Positions 46,661-55,575 of a stretch of 64,000 bases of DNA are shown here, piece by piece (position 1 is the stretch's first letter; every line of letters begins with the position of its first letter). The stretch is from Sphaerisporangium siamense. Lineage in GTDB: Bacteria > Actinomycetota > Actinomycetes > Streptosporangiales > Streptosporangiaceae. The notes under the pieces were generated by a model that saw only the letters and a program-made list of their open reading frames with translations, was not told the origin of the DNA and made no database searches. The position numbers and the translations under genes were made by a program. Where the stretch lies: NCBI RefSeq assembly GCF_014205275.1, contig NZ_JACHND010000001.1:1240001-1304000 (forward strand). The letters are read 5' to 3'.

Positions 46661-47176
46661 GTGAGCCTTCCGCGGGTACGTCCTCCTTTCGTGGCCGACG
46701 AGCGCACCCAGCTGCTGGGCTGGCTCGACATGCAGCGCGGGATCCTCCAGTGGAAGTGCGAGGGGCTCTCGGAGGAGGACGCGCACCGTCCTCTCCTGCC
46801 GGGCAGCCCGCTCATGACGGTGGCGGGGATCGTCTCGCACGCCCGCTGGACCGAGCACGGCTGGTTCGAGGTGCTGTTCCTCGGCCGTTCCGCGGAGGGC
46901 AACCCCCAGTTCGACCAGGACGTGAAGAACGCGGACATGCGGGCCGAGGGCGTCCCGCTCGCGCGGCTGCTCGACGAGTACGAGCGCCAGTGCGCGATCT
47001 CCAACGAGATCGCGGCCGCCCATTCCCTGGACGAGGTGGGCAGGCACCCCGACCACCGCTCGGGCGCCGCGTCCCTGCGCTGGATGCTCCTCCACATGGT
47101 CGAGGAGACCGCCCGGCACGCCGGCCACCTGGACGTGATCACCGAGTTGCTGGACGGCCGGAAGGGCTACTACTGA
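46661..47176 (+). CDS. DinB-family protein (DUF664)
   Basis: 171 residues from GTG at 46661; an upstream ATG in frame at 46631 would add ten residues. The four-helix DinB fold is marked by IVSHARWTEHGWFEVLF and MLLHMVEETARHAGHLDVITELLDG, which hold the three metal histidines (first in the HARW/EHGWF region, the last two in ETARHAGHLD). Members are metal-dependent enzymes or thiol transferases, many of unknown role. Followed by a terminator-like hairpin. Confidence 0.88.
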   Translation: MSLPRVRPPFVADERTQLLGWLDMQRGILQWKCEGLSEEDAHRPLLPGSPLMTVAGIVSHARWTEHGWFEVLFLGRSAEGNPQFDQDVKNADMRAEGVPLARLLDEYERQCAISNEIAAAHSLDEVGRHPDHRSGAASLRWMLLHMVEETARHAGHLDVITELLDGRKGYY

Positions 47177-47199
47177 CCGGGCGGGCCCGGCCCGCCCGG
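47177..47199. terminator. Hairpin between DinB and PotD-like genes
   Basis: CCGGGCGGG and CCCGCCCGG form a perfect 9-bp stem with a 5-base loop between two convergent genes. No U-run. Confidence 0.7.
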
Positions 47200-47215
47200 C
47201 GTCCCGGGGCCGTGG

Positions 47216-48355
47216 CTACTGGTGGACCGTCATCTCGGTGGCGAGGCGGCTGTACTTGGACGCGGCGTCGCCGACGTCGTTGATGGTCTCGCCCTGGAGC
47301 AGCTCCGCCGGGGTCATCTGCAGCGGGAGGTTCTTGGCGATCAGCTCCGGGTCGTTCCTGGCGATCAGGTCCATGGCCGCCTTGTTGGGCACCTTGGTGA
47401 GGATGTTCTCGGCCACCCAGCTCTGGACGGCCGGGTCCAGGAGGTAGTTGATGAAGGCGTGCGCCGCCTCCTTCTTCTTGGACGACTTCATGACCACCAT
47501 GGTGTCGGCCCAGAGGTCGCTGCCCTCCTTGGGCACCACGAACTTGATCTTCGGGTTCTGGGTCGGGCACCGGCGGTCGAACGACTCGACCATGGCGGCC
47601 TCGCCCTTCTCCAGCCGTTCGGTGAAGGTGGTGTCGTCGTAGGCCAGCAGGGACTTCTTGGTCCTCAGCAGCACTTCCTTGGCCTGGGCGAGCTGCTTGT
47701 CGTCGGTGGTGTTGATGGAGTAGCCGAGCGCCTTGAGCGCGGGCAGCGCCAGCCACCGCTCGGTGGTCATCATCGTCACCTTGCCCCGCAGCTCGGGCGC
47801 GGGGTTCAGCAGGTCGTTCCAGCTCGTCGGCGGGGTCTGCACCATGTCCGTGCGGTAGCACAGGCCCGTGGTGCCCCAGGTGTAGGGCACCGAGAACTTG
47901 TTGCCCTTGTCGAAGGAGAGCTGCGACGCCTCGGGGTAGAGGTTGGCCAGGTTCGGGATCAGCTCGGGGTGGATCGGCTCCAGCCAGCCCTGCTCGTTCA
48001 GCGCCTGGGCGTACTGGCCGGAGACGAACGCCACGTCGACGTCGCTCGGCGTGCCGATCGTGTTGGTGACCCGCGCGAAGGCCATCTCGTTGGTGTCGTG
48101 CAGGACGATCTTGACGTCGAAGCCCAGCCGGTCCTTCACCCGCTGCGGCATGTCCTTGGGGCTGTAGTTGTCCCAGATCGTGATGCTGAGCGGCGTCTGC
48201 TTGCTCAGGTCGGCATTGAGGTCGAGCTGGTTGGCGGCCGCGCTCAGCGCCACTCCCTCGGTGGCCGGACCACCGCCACAGGCCGCGAGGGCGAGCATCG
48301 ACCCGAGGGCTGCCACCGCGGCCGGAAGACGACGGCTGTACCGGGACCGGGACAC
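47216..48355 (-). CDS. Extracellular solute-binding lipoprotein (PotD/polyamine type)
   Basis: 379 residues from GTG at 48355, nine bases after AAGGAG; a GTG nine bases earlier abuts that site. Signal peptide with lipobox ALAAC near residue 25. ITIWDNYSPKDMPQRV and DVAFVSGQYAQAL, then PYTWGTTGLCYRTDMV with PTSWNDLLNP are typical of PotD/PotF spermidine-putrescine binders. No permease or ATPase is adjacent, so it is an orphan or serves a distant transporter. Confidence 0.9.
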   Translation of the reverse strand: MSRSRYSRRLPAAVAALGSMLALAACGGGPATEGVALSAAANQLDLNADLSKQTPLSITIWDNYSPKDMPQRVKDRLGFDVKIVLHDTNEMAFARVTNTIGTPSDVDVAFVSGQYAQALNEQGWLEPIHPELIPNLANLYPEASQLSFDKGNKFSVPYTWGTTGLCYRTDMVQTPPTSWNDLLNPAPELRGKVTMMTTERWLALPALKALGYSINTTDDKQLAQAKEVLLRTKKSLLAYDDTTFTERLEKGEAAMVESFDRRCPTQNPKIKFVVPKEGSDLWADTMVVMKSSKKKEAAHAFINYLLDPAVQSWVAENILTKVPNKAAMDLIARNDPELIAKNLPLQMTPAELLQGETINDVGDAASKYSRLATEMTVHQ

Positions 48356-48749
48356 GGCCACCACTCCTTAGGTTCTGGAGGTGCTGTGGTTCGAGAAAGG
48401 CCGCAGTGCCTGACCCTCGCACGGCAAGCGAGACACAGGAGTGTTGCAGCCCAACCAATTACGGGCAAGGGCTTCCGATCACGACACCGTAGCCTCAACG
48501 GCTCAACGGCATAACGGCCGACCCTCATCGGCATATCCGGCCACACATCTCCCCAGGCCACGGGGCGTCGCCGTCGCCGCGCGACGAGGGCCGCGCCGGC
48601 CCCTCGCCGTTCCACATGTCGGAACAGACCATCATCAATTGCGCATATCAGGCAAAAATTGCGGCAAGGGACGTCCAAGACCGCTCCCCGCGCGTGATCC
48701 GCGCACCGAGGGGTCCTGGCCGTCCGACGCAGCACGCCCAGGAGGATGA
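48356..48749. other. Divergent intergenic region
   Basis: About 390 bp between the orphan binding protein and the Bcr-type efflux gene. It holds a relatively A/T-rich segment near 48640-48665 with the word ATTGCG twice; no clear operator palindrome and no supported ORF. Confidence 0.55.
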
Positions 48750-49976
48750 ATGACGGCGATGTCGACGCGACCCCCCGGGGAACGGCTCTTGATCGGGACG
48801 TTCCTCGTTCTCGGGTCGCTCACGGCATTCGGCCCGCTGGCCATCGACCTGTACCTGCCGGCCATGCCCGACCTGGCGAGGATGCTCGGCACCTCCGACT
48901 CGCTCGCCCAGCTCACGATCTCCGCCTGCCTGGTCGGCCTGGCCGTGGGACAGCTCGTCGCCGGGCCGCTCAGCGACCGCGTCGGCAGGCGCTGGCCGCT
49001 GCTGATCGGGGTGATCCTGTTCACGCTCACCTCCGTGCTGTGCGCGCTGGCCACCTCGATCTGGGTCCTGCTGGTGCTGCGGCTCCTCCAGGGCCTGTGC
49101 GGGGCCGCGGGCGTGGTGATCGCCCGCGCCATCGTGCGAGACATGTTCGAGGGGCACAGGACCGCCAAGGCGTTCTCGCACCTCATGCTGATCACCGGTG
49201 TCGCCCCCATCGTGGCGCCCCTGCTCGGCGGGCAGATCCTGCGCTTCACCGACTGGCGGGGCCTGTTCGTGGGGCTGGGCGCGATCTCCCTGCTGATCCT
49301 CCTCGGCTGCGTCCTCGTGCTGCGCGAGACCCATCCCCCGCACCTGCGGCAGCACGGCGGGGCGGCGGGCACCTTCCTGTCGCTGCGCGGCCTGCTCGCC
49401 GACCCGGTCTTCCGCGGCTACCTGATCATCGGCGGGCTGCAGAGCGCCTCGCTGTTCACCTACATCTCGATGAGCTCGTTCGTGCTGCGCCAGGAGCACG
49501 GCGTGAGCCCGCAGGGGTTCTCCCTGATCTTCGCCGTCAACGCGGTCGGGCTCGTCCTCGGCAGCCAGGTGAACGGGGCGCTGGTCTCCCGGTTCGGGCC
49601 GGAGCGGTTGCTGAGCTTCCAGCTCGTGGTGATGTGCGTGGCCGCGGCCGCGGTCGTGGGCGCCGCCCTCGCCAACGCCGGCCTCGTCGTCCTGCTCGTC
49701 CCGCTGTGGATCGTCATGGCCGGCATGGGCGGCATGGGGGCCAACACCACGGCGCTCGCCCTCATCCCCTACGGACACGCCGCGGGCTCGGCCTCCGCCC
49801 TCATCGGTACCAGCCAGTTCCTGGTGGGCGCGGCCGTCGCCCCCCTGGCGTCGCTGGTCGGCACCGACAGCCGCGTCATGGGCGCGACCATCGCCCTGGC
49901 CACCGCCCTCTCGCTCCTCACCCTCTGGCGGGTCGATCACGCCCGCCGTACCGCCCCCACCGCACCTGCCGAGTAG
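48750..49976 (+). CDS. MFS multidrug efflux transporter (Bcr/CflA family)
   Basis: 408 residues with about twelve hydrophobic segments. FGPLAIDLYLPAMPDLARML and LSDRVGRRWPLLIG are Bcr/CflA signatures. LLQGLCGAAGVVIARAIVRD is the motif C-like drug efflux feature. Likely exports a small hydrophobic drug such as bicyclomycin or a chloramphenicol analogue, but no specific substrate can be named. GGAGG before ATG. A strong hairpin follows. Confidence 0.93.
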   Translation: MTAMSTRPPGERLLIGTFLVLGSLTAFGPLAIDLYLPAMPDLARMLGTSDSLAQLTISACLVGLAVGQLVAGPLSDRVGRRWPLLIGVILFTLTSVLCALATSIWVLLVLRLLQGLCGAAGVVIARAIVRDMFEGHRTAKAFSHLMLITGVAPIVAPLLGGQILRFTDWRGLFVGLGAISLLILLGCVLVLRETHPPHLRQHGGAAGTFLSLRGLLADPVFRGYLIIGGLQSASLFTYISMSSFVLRQEHGVSPQGFSLIFAVNAVGLVLGSQVNGALVSRFGPERLLSFQLVVMCVAAAAVVGAALANAGLVVLLVPLWIVMAGMGGMGANTTALALIPYGHAAGSASALIGTSQFLVGAAVAPLASLVGTDSRVMGATIALATALSLLTLWRVDHARRTAPTAPAE

Positions 49977-49977
49977 T

Positions 49978-50015
49978 GGCCGAGGCCGGGTCAGGACGGG
50001 GCCAACGCCTCGGCC
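49978..50015 (+). terminator. Terminator-like hairpin after the efflux gene
   Basis: GGCCGAGGC (49978-49986) and GCCTCGGCC (50007-50015) form a perfect 9-bp stem around a 20-base loop, starting just past the stop codon. Confidence 0.6.
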
Positions 50016-50097
50016 GAAAGGGGCCTACGTCCCTGTCCCGCGGGGCCCCCTGCGCGGTGTGCTGGAAGTGGGTCGTCCACCCGCGAGGGAGCCGAAC

Positions 50098-50805
50098 ATG
50101 CGGAAGAAAGTGCGGGACGTCATGACCGTGAAGGTCGCGTCCGTCAACGGGAGCACGCCGTTCAGGGATGTCGCCGAGGTCCTGATCCGCCACGAGGTGA
50201 GCGCCGTCCCGGTGGTCGACGGGGAGGGCCACGTCCTCGGCATGATCTCCGAGGCCGACCTGCTCCGCAAGGAGGAGTTCAAACGGCAGTACTACACGGA
50301 GGGCTACCACCTGCCGCTCGGCGCGCGGCTGCGCGAAAGGCTCATCGGCCACGGCTCCAGGCCCGAGGACCGGGCGCGCGGCGAGACGGCCGCCGAGCTC
50401 ATGACCAGCCCCGCCGTCACGATCAAGGACTACGCCTCGGTGGTCACCGCGGCCCGCCGGATGAGCGCGAACGGCGTCAAGCGCCTGCCGGTGGTGGACG
50501 ACGAAGGGCGCCTGCGGGGCATCGTCAGCCGCCACGACCTGCTCGCGGTGTTCCTCAGGGCCGACGAGGAGATCGCCAAGGAGATCGAGGACGACGTCAT
50601 CGGCGCCCTGTGGCCGTACCGGCCCGAGGTGCGGGTGACGGTGGACGACGGCGTCGTGACCCTGACCGGGCGCATGCCCACCGCCCGCGACGCGCGGCTG
50701 CTGATCCAGATGACCGGACGGGTCAACGGGGTGATCGACGTGGTCGACGCGCTGCGCCACGGCCCGGCCGGCCTGCCGCGCGCCCGGGGGACGGAGGCGT
50801 CATGA
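50098..50805 (+). CDS. CBS-pair plus BON domain protein
   Basis: 235 residues from ATG at 50098 (GAGGGAG ahead). CBS1: VRDVMTVKVASVNGSTPF to VLGMISEADLL; CBS2: AAELMTSPAVTIKDYASV to LRGIVSRHDLL; BON: EIEDDVIGALWPYRPEVRVT to INGVIDV-like ending. The BON domain may bind membranes. Similar proteins appear in hypoxia and stress regulons of mycobacteria. Coupled to the next CBS gene by ATGA, so the two proteins are probably made together. Confidence 0.88.
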   Translation: MRKKVRDVMTVKVASVNGSTPFRDVAEVLIRHEVSAVPVVDGEGHVLGMISEADLLRKEEFKRQYYTEGYHLPLGARLRERLIGHGSRPEDRARGETAAELMTSPAVTIKDYASVVTAARRMSANGVKRLPVVDDEGRLRGIVSRHDLLAVFLRADEEIAKEIEDDVIGALWPYRPEVRVTVDDGVVTLTGRMPTARDARLLIQMTGRVNGVIDVVDALRHGPAGLPRARGTEAS

Positions 50806-51296
50806 ACCTCGACCGGCTGACGGCCGCCGACGTGATGAGCCGGGTCCTGGTCGCCGTCGGACCGGAGGAGTCGCCGCTGATCGCCTGGGAGATCATGCGC
50901 CGGGGAGGCGTCCACCACCTGCCCGTGATCGACGACCGGCTGCGGCTGCACGGCGTGCTCACCCGCGAGCAGGTCGCCGCGAACTGGTCGGGAGGCCCGG
51001 CCGTGCAGTCCGCCGGCCAGGTGAGTCACCTGCTGGCCGGGCGGGCGTGCCCGCACGTGTCCCCCTCCACCCCCGTGCCGGTGATCGCCGCCGCCATGGT
51101 GGACCACGGCGTCGACGTACTTCCCGTGATCGGCCGGTCGGAGACGCTGGAAGGGCTGGTCACAGCCACCGACGTGCTCCGCGCGGTCGCGGGGCGCCCC
51201 GGCCCGGCACCCACCCACACCGACATCGCCACGGGGCTGTTCCGGCTGGAACCCATCGTCCCGCCGCGCCGCGACGACCCTCCGGCGGCCACCTGA
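50802..51296 (+). CDS. CBS-pair protein
   Basis: 164 residues with two CBS repeats: TAADVMSRVLVAVGPEESP to LHGVLTREQVAA and HLLAGRACPHVSPSTPVPV to LEGLVTATDVL. Short proline-rich tail. No BON or enzyme domain. Overlaps the previous gene by four bases, likely an obligate partner. Confidence 0.88.
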   Translation: MNLDRLTAADVMSRVLVAVGPEESPLIAWEIMRRGGVHHLPVIDDRLRLHGVLTREQVAANWSGGPAVQSAGQVSHLLAGRACPHVSPSTPVPVIAAAMVDHGVDVLPVIGRSETLEGLVTATDVLRAVAGRPGPAPTHTDIATGLFRLEPIVPPRRDDPPAAT

Positions 51297-51361
51297 GGCG
51301 AAGTGATTACCCGTCCGTCGCCAACACAGGGTGGTGATCGTGTTACTTGTAGTGACTAGTC

Positions 51362-51745
51362 ATGAATGCCGAGGACCGGTCGCGAAGAGAGCCACGCTGG
51401 ACGGCGTGGCTCTGCGTGCTGGTCGGCGTCATCACGGTCGCCCACCTGTGGACGCACGTCACCGCCCCGCACCAGCACGGCTTCCAGCTCGGCGCGCTGG
51501 TGATGGACTCCTGCCCCGACCACCCCGCGCACGACCACCACGACGAGTCCGCCCATCCCGAGGTGTTCCTCCTGCCCGCCTGGGGCTGCGCGGTCCCGGC
51601 GCAGGCGCCGGTCGCGCTCGCCGTCCCCGGCGCCACCCCGGCGCCCGTCGCCGCCGCCCCGCGGGAGCGGCCGCGCCGCGCCCCGCCGCGCTGTCACCGT
51701 GAGAGGGCCGCGCTGACCCACACGCTTGAGATCTGCCGTCGCTGA
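51362..51745 (+). CDS. LpqS-like histidine-rich membrane protein
   Basis: 127 residues with one N-terminal membrane segment (about 13-28) and a His-rich stretch outside ([28 protein letters not shown]). The layout is like mycobacterial LpqS, which is encoded just before cysK2 in M. tuberculosis and belongs to a copper-responsive regulon. No classical lipobox is visible. The start could be leaderless. A metal-binding role at the surface is inferred from composition and from the next two genes. Confidence 0.7.
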   Translation: MNAEDRSRREPRWTAWLCVLVGVITVAHLWTHVTAPHQHGFQLGALVMDSCPDHPAHDHHDESAHPEVFLLPAWGCAVPAQAPVALAVPGATPAPVAAAPRERPRRAPPRCHRERAALTHTLEICRR

Positions 51746-51846
51746 CGGCCGGCGAGCCGCTGTCCGGACCGGACACCGGGCTCGCTCGCCGTGCCGATCA
51801 CCCAGCGACGCCGGCGCCGACCGCGCCGGAGAGAGCGTGCGTCACC

Positions 51847-52899
51847 ATGTCGACCCTTTCACCCGTCATCGCCTCCCCCGCCGTCGCCCAGTTGGTGGGC
51901 AACACCCCCGTCCGCCGTATCTCCGCACCCTTCACCCCCGCGGGCCGGGGCTTCTGGGCCAAGCTCGAAGGGGCCAACCCCGGCGGCGTCAAGGACCGCG
52001 CCGCCCGGCACATCATCGAGCGCGCGCGGGCGCGCGGCGACCTGGCGCCCGGCGCGACGATCGTCGAGTCCACGTCCGGCACGTTCGGGCTGGGCCTCGC
52101 GCTGGCCGCGATCACGCACGGCCATCCCCTCACCGTGGTCACCGACCCCGGCATGGAGGCGATCGTGGCGCGCCTTTTGACCGCGTACGGCGCCCGCGTG
52201 GACACCGTGACCACCCCGCACCCGGCCGGGGGCTGGCAGCGGGCCCGGCTGGACCGGGTACGCGAGGTGCTCACCGCCGACCCCGGCGCCTACTGCCCGA
52301 GTCAGTACGACAACCCCGACATCGTCGACGCCTACGCCGGCCTGGCGGGCGAGCTGGCCGACCAGGTCGGCCGCGTCGACGTCCTGGTGTGCAGTGTGGG
52401 CACCGGAGGCCACTCGGCCGGCATCGCCAAGGTGCTCCGCGGCCGGTATCCGGACATGAGGCTGATCGGCGTCGACTCGATCGGCTCCGCGATCTTCGGG
52501 CAGCCGGCCAGGCCGCGGCTCATGCGCGGCCTGGGCAGCAGCATCCACCCGCGCAACGTCGCCCACCCCTGGTTCGACGAGGTCCACTGGGTCGCCCCGC
52601 ACGAGGCGGTGTGGGCCTGCCGGACGCTGGCCGCCACGCACTACACCACCGGGGGCTGGAGCGTCGGCGCCGTCACCGTCGTCGCCGCCTGGTGCGCCCG
52701 CACCCTGCCCGCCGGCACCCGGATCGTCACGGTGTTCCCCGACGGCCCCGCCCGCTACTACACCACCGTCTTCGACGACGCCTACTGCGCGGCCCACGAC
52801 CTGCTCGGCCGGCCTCCCGCCGAGGAGCCCGACGAGATCCGGCATCCCGGACAGGCCGAGGTGACGCGCTGGACCCGCTACGCCATGGCGAACCGCTGA
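51847..52899 (+). CDS. cysK2: PLP-dependent cysteine synthase family protein (CysK2-like)
   Basis: 350 residues, fold-type II PLP enzyme. PLP lysine K49 in [10 protein letters not shown]. The substrate loop reads STSGTFG (residues 75-81) instead of the TSGNTG of CysK/CysM, and the phosphate loop is GTGGHSAG. Its N-terminus and the loop change suggest the CysK2 (S-sulfocysteine synthase) side rather than a housekeeping CysK, consistent with the LpqS-like gene before it and the MFS gene after it. The start ATG of the MFS gene overlaps its stop (TGATG). Confidence 0.8.
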   Translation: MSTLSPVIASPAVAQLVGNTPVRRISAPFTPAGRGFWAKLEGANPGGVKDRAARHIIERARARGDLAPGATIVESTSGTFGLGLALAAITHGHPLTVVTDPGMEAIVARLLTAYGARVDTVTTPHPAGGWQRARLDRVREVLTADPGAYCPSQYDNPDIVDAYAGLAGELADQVGRVDVLVCSVGTGGHSAGIAKVLRGRYPDMRLIGVDSIGSAIFGQPARPRLMRGLGSSIHPRNVAHPWFDEVHWVAPHEAVWACRTLAATHYTTGGWSVGAVTVVAAWCARTLPAGTRIVTVFPDGPARYYTTVFDDAYCAAHDLLGRPPAEEPDEIRHPGQAEVTRWTRYAMANR

Positions 52900-54119
52900 T
52901 GTGGCGGCGTTTCACCGCGTTCGACCGCGGCGTGCGGCTGCTCATGCTCAACCAGCTCACGATCAACATCGGCTTCTACATGCTCATGCCCTACCTCGCC
53001 GGGCACCTGTCGGCGGGGCTCGGCATGGCGGCCTGGGCGGTCGCACTGGTGCTCGGCGTGCGCAACCTGTCCCAGCAGGGCCTGTTCCTGCTGGGCGGCA
53101 CGCTGGCCGACCGGCTCGGGTACAAGCCCGTGATCGTCGGCGGCTGCCTGCTGCGCACCGCCGGGTTCGCCCTGCTCGGGCTGTCCGACTCGCTGCCGGC
53201 GCTGCTGGTGGCGTCGGTCGCCACGGGGTTCGCCGGGGCGCTGTTCAACCCCGCGGTGCGCGCCTACCTGGCCCACGACGCCGGGCCGCGCCGCGTGGAG
53301 GCGTTCGCGCTGTTCAACGTGTTCTACCAGGCGGGCATCCTGGCGGGGCCGCTGATCGGGCTGGCGCTGGTGGCGCTGGACTTCCGCCTGGTGTGTCTCG
53401 TGGCGGCCACGCTGTTCGCCCTGCTCACCGTCGTGCAGATCCGTGCGCTGCCCCGCTGCGCCGTCCCGCCCGCCTCGCCCGGCGCCGCCACCGGCGTGCT
53501 GGCCGCCTGGCGGGGGATGCTGGGCGACCGGCCGTTCGTGCTGTTCTGCGCGGCGATGGCGGGCGCGTACGTGCTGTCGTTCCAGATCTACCTGCTGCTG
53601 CCGTTGGCCGCGGGCGGCAGCGGGGCCGTGAGCCTGCTGTTCGTGCTGTCGGCGGCGGTCGCCATCGCGGGCCAGACGCGGATCACCGACTGGGCGCGAC
53701 GCCGCTGGAGCAACTCCGCGGCGATCACCCGCGGGCTGCTGCTCATGGGGGCGGCGTTCCTGCCGCCCGCGCTGTGCGTCACGCTCTGGCCCCGGTCCAC
53801 GGTGGCGCAGGTGGCGGCGGTCGTCGTCTGCACGGCCGTGCTGACGCTCGGGACGACGCTGAGCTACCCGTTCGAGATGGACACCATCCTCACCCTGTCA
53901 CGGGGCAGGATGGTGGCCACGCACTACGGCCTGTACAACACGGTCGCGGGCGTCGGCATCGCGGCGGGGAACCTGCTGGTCGGCGTGCTGATCGACATCG
54001 GGTCCCCGGCGCTGCCCTGGCTGGCCCTCGCGGCGCTCGGCGGGGCGTGCGCGCTGGCCGTGCGTCTGTTGCGCGAGGTCCCGCAGGGCGCGCGCGAACA
54101 GGTCCACCTCGTCCCGTGA
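52899..54119 (+). CDS. MFS transporter (Rv0849-like)
   Basis: 406 residues with about twelve membrane segments; LGGTLADRLGYKPVIVGG is motif A. Coupled to the CysK2-like gene by a one-base stop-start overlap. M. tuberculosis has an MFS gene directly after cysK2, so this is the same order (LpqS-like, CysK2-like, MFS). Likely exports a copper-linked or sulfur-linked small molecule. The last 222 bp are antisense to the end of the aminotransferase gene. Confidence 0.88.
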   Translation: MWRRFTAFDRGVRLLMLNQLTINIGFYMLMPYLAGHLSAGLGMAAWAVALVLGVRNLSQQGLFLLGGTLADRLGYKPVIVGGCLLRTAGFALLGLSDSLPALLVASVATGFAGALFNPAVRAYLAHDAGPRRVEAFALFNVFYQAGILAGPLIGLALVALDFRLVCLVAATLFALLTVVQIRALPRCAVPPASPGAATGVLAAWRGMLGDRPFVLFCAAMAGAYVLSFQIYLLLPLAAGGSGAVSLLFVLSAAVAIAGQTRITDWARRRWSNSAAITRGLLLMGAAFLPPALCVTLWPRSTVAQVAAVVVCTAVLTLGTTLSYPFEMDTILTLSRGRMVATHYGLYNTVAGVGIAAGNLLVGVLIDIGSPALPWLALAALGGACALAVRLLREVPQGAREQVHLVP

Positions 54120-55367
54120 CGTGAACAGGGCGGGCGTGACCCGGACGCAGGCGCCCCCGGCCGTCCCGCCGCGCTGGACGGTGAAGACGCGGTGCCGGTC
54201 GTACAGGTGCGCGACGATGGCCTGGTTGGCGGCGTCGGAGGTGTGCCCGGTGAGCCGGAACGCGGTGATCGCACCGTACATGTCCGGGTCCTCGGGGGTG
54301 AGGATCTCCACGTTCGGCAGGTCCCGCACCTGGTGGACCCAGCGGTCCCTCAGGAAGCGCAGCCGCGCCTGCTTGGCCGCCGCGCCCAGGGCGTCGTGAA
54401 AGTCCAGCGCGGCGGGCACGCCGAGCACGGCGGCCACGTCCAGGGTGCCGCTGTGCACCCGCGAGCGGACGTCGCCGGCGGGATAGGTCTCGTCGGCGAA
54501 GGCCCGGTCGATGTCGGCCAGGCGATGCGCGCGGATGTGGACGAACCCGGTGCCGAGCGGCGCGCCCATCCACTTGTGCAGCGAGAACCCGGCGAAGTCC
54601 GCGCCCAGGTCCGGGACGGCGAAGTCGAGCTGCCCCCACGAGTGGGCGGCGTCCACGATCACGTCCACGCCGGACGCCCGCGCCGTCGCCGCCAGCTCGG
54701 CGACCGGCAGGACCAGGCCGGTGCGGTTGTTCATGTGGCTGAGCAGCAGGAGCCGCACCCGGGGGTTGTCGCGCAGCGCCCGGGCGTAGACGTCCACGGC
54801 CCGGGTGCGGCTCACCGGCTCGGGGATCACGACGCGCACCACGTCGACGCCCCGGCGCTCGCGCAGCCAGTTCATCGCGTACTGCATGCCGGGGTAGTCG
54901 AGGTCGGCGTACATGACCGCGTCGCCGGGCCGCAGCCGCCGGTACCCGGCGATGAGGAGTTGCAGCGCCTCGGTGCCGCCCCGGGTGAGCGCGATCTCCT
55001 CCGGCGGGACCCCGGCCGCGGAGGCGACGCGCCGCCGCACCTGCTCGGCCCGCTGCTTGTAGGCGGTGCGCAGCAGGTGGCTGTTGCGCGCGTTCACCAG
55101 GTCGACGGCGCGGTGGTAGGCGTGCCGCACCGGCTCGGGCATGATCCCGTAGTAGCCGTTCTCCAGGTTCACGAAGTCGCGGGCCACCCGGTACCGGCGC
55201 GCCACGCCCCGCCAGAACCGCTCGTCGGTGGCCAGGTCCTCGGCGCTCACCCCCGAGGGGGCCTCCGGCGGCCCGGCCGCGGCCTCCGCCCGCGCCGGGG
55301 TCCGCCCCGGCGGGGCGAGCCCCAGCGAGAGGCCCAGCGTCCCCACGTCCCGCCTGGAGAGGCTCAT
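53898..55367 (-). CDS. Class V aminotransferase with Tat-like leader
   Basis: 489 residues. PLP lysine K265 in SLHKWMGAPLG and the coenzyme-binding D239 in DAAHSWGQ. Like isopenicillin-N epimerase or cysteine desulfurase relatives. Residues 1-30 carry SRRDVGTLGLSLGL, a twin-arginine-type leader, so it may be exported. The family usually ends near LFARALRDLAQQ (about residue 430); the last 60 residues are an Arg/Pro/Gln-rich extension read from the antisense strand of the MFS gene. A lost stop codon would explain it. Otherwise intact. Confidence 0.85.
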   Translation of the reverse strand: MSLSRRDVGTLGLSLGLAPPGRTPARAEAAAGPPEAPSGVSAEDLATDERFWRGVARRYRVARDFVNLENGYYGIMPEPVRHAYHRAVDLVNARNSHLLRTAYKQRAEQVRRRVASAAGVPPEEIALTRGGTEALQLLIAGYRRLRPGDAVMYADLDYPGMQYAMNWLRERRGVDVVRVVIPEPVSRTRAVDVYARALRDNPRVRLLLLSHMNNRTGLVLPVAELAATARASGVDVIVDAAHSWGQLDFAVPDLGADFAGFSLHKWMGAPLGTGFVHIRAHRLADIDRAFADETYPAGDVRSRVHSGTLDVAAVLGVPAALDFHDALGAAAKQARLRFLRDRWVHQVRDLPNVEILTPEDPDMYGAITAFRLTGHTSDAANQAIVAHLYDRHRVFTVQRGGTAGGACVRVTPALFTSRDEVDLFARALRDLAQQTHGQRARPAERREGQPGQRRGPDVDQHADQQVPRRDADARDRVVQAVVRGHHPAP

Positions 55368-55516
55368 CGGTCCACGCCACGCGCGTCCGGCGCTCTGAGC
55401 TGCCTGTTCGTCACGTGATCACCATTCCCTGCCGCCGTGGCCGCTCAATCTCTCCCTGGCACGCGAGCCGTTTTCCTGGGGCCGCGGCAGTGAGGGCGGC
55501 CGCCTTTTGTCATAGA

Positions 55517-55531
55517 CTGAATGGCATTCAG
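55517..55531. promoter_or_regulatory. TetR operator candidate, site 1 (CTGAATGGCATTCAG)
   Basis: Perfect 7-1-7 palindrome just ahead of the TetR gene. Three further copies or near copies lie at 58670, 58868 and 61285. Confidence 0.75.
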
Positions 55532-55575
55532 ATATTGGGGTGTCAGTGGACCTGTTAGACGTGGTGGGGGCTCGA

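Noticed and set aside
51306-51334. TACCC and GGGT words before the LpqS-like gene, considered as a copper-regulator box
   Set aside because: The spacing is about 16 bases, not that of known RicR/CsoR sites, so a metal operator cannot be claimed.
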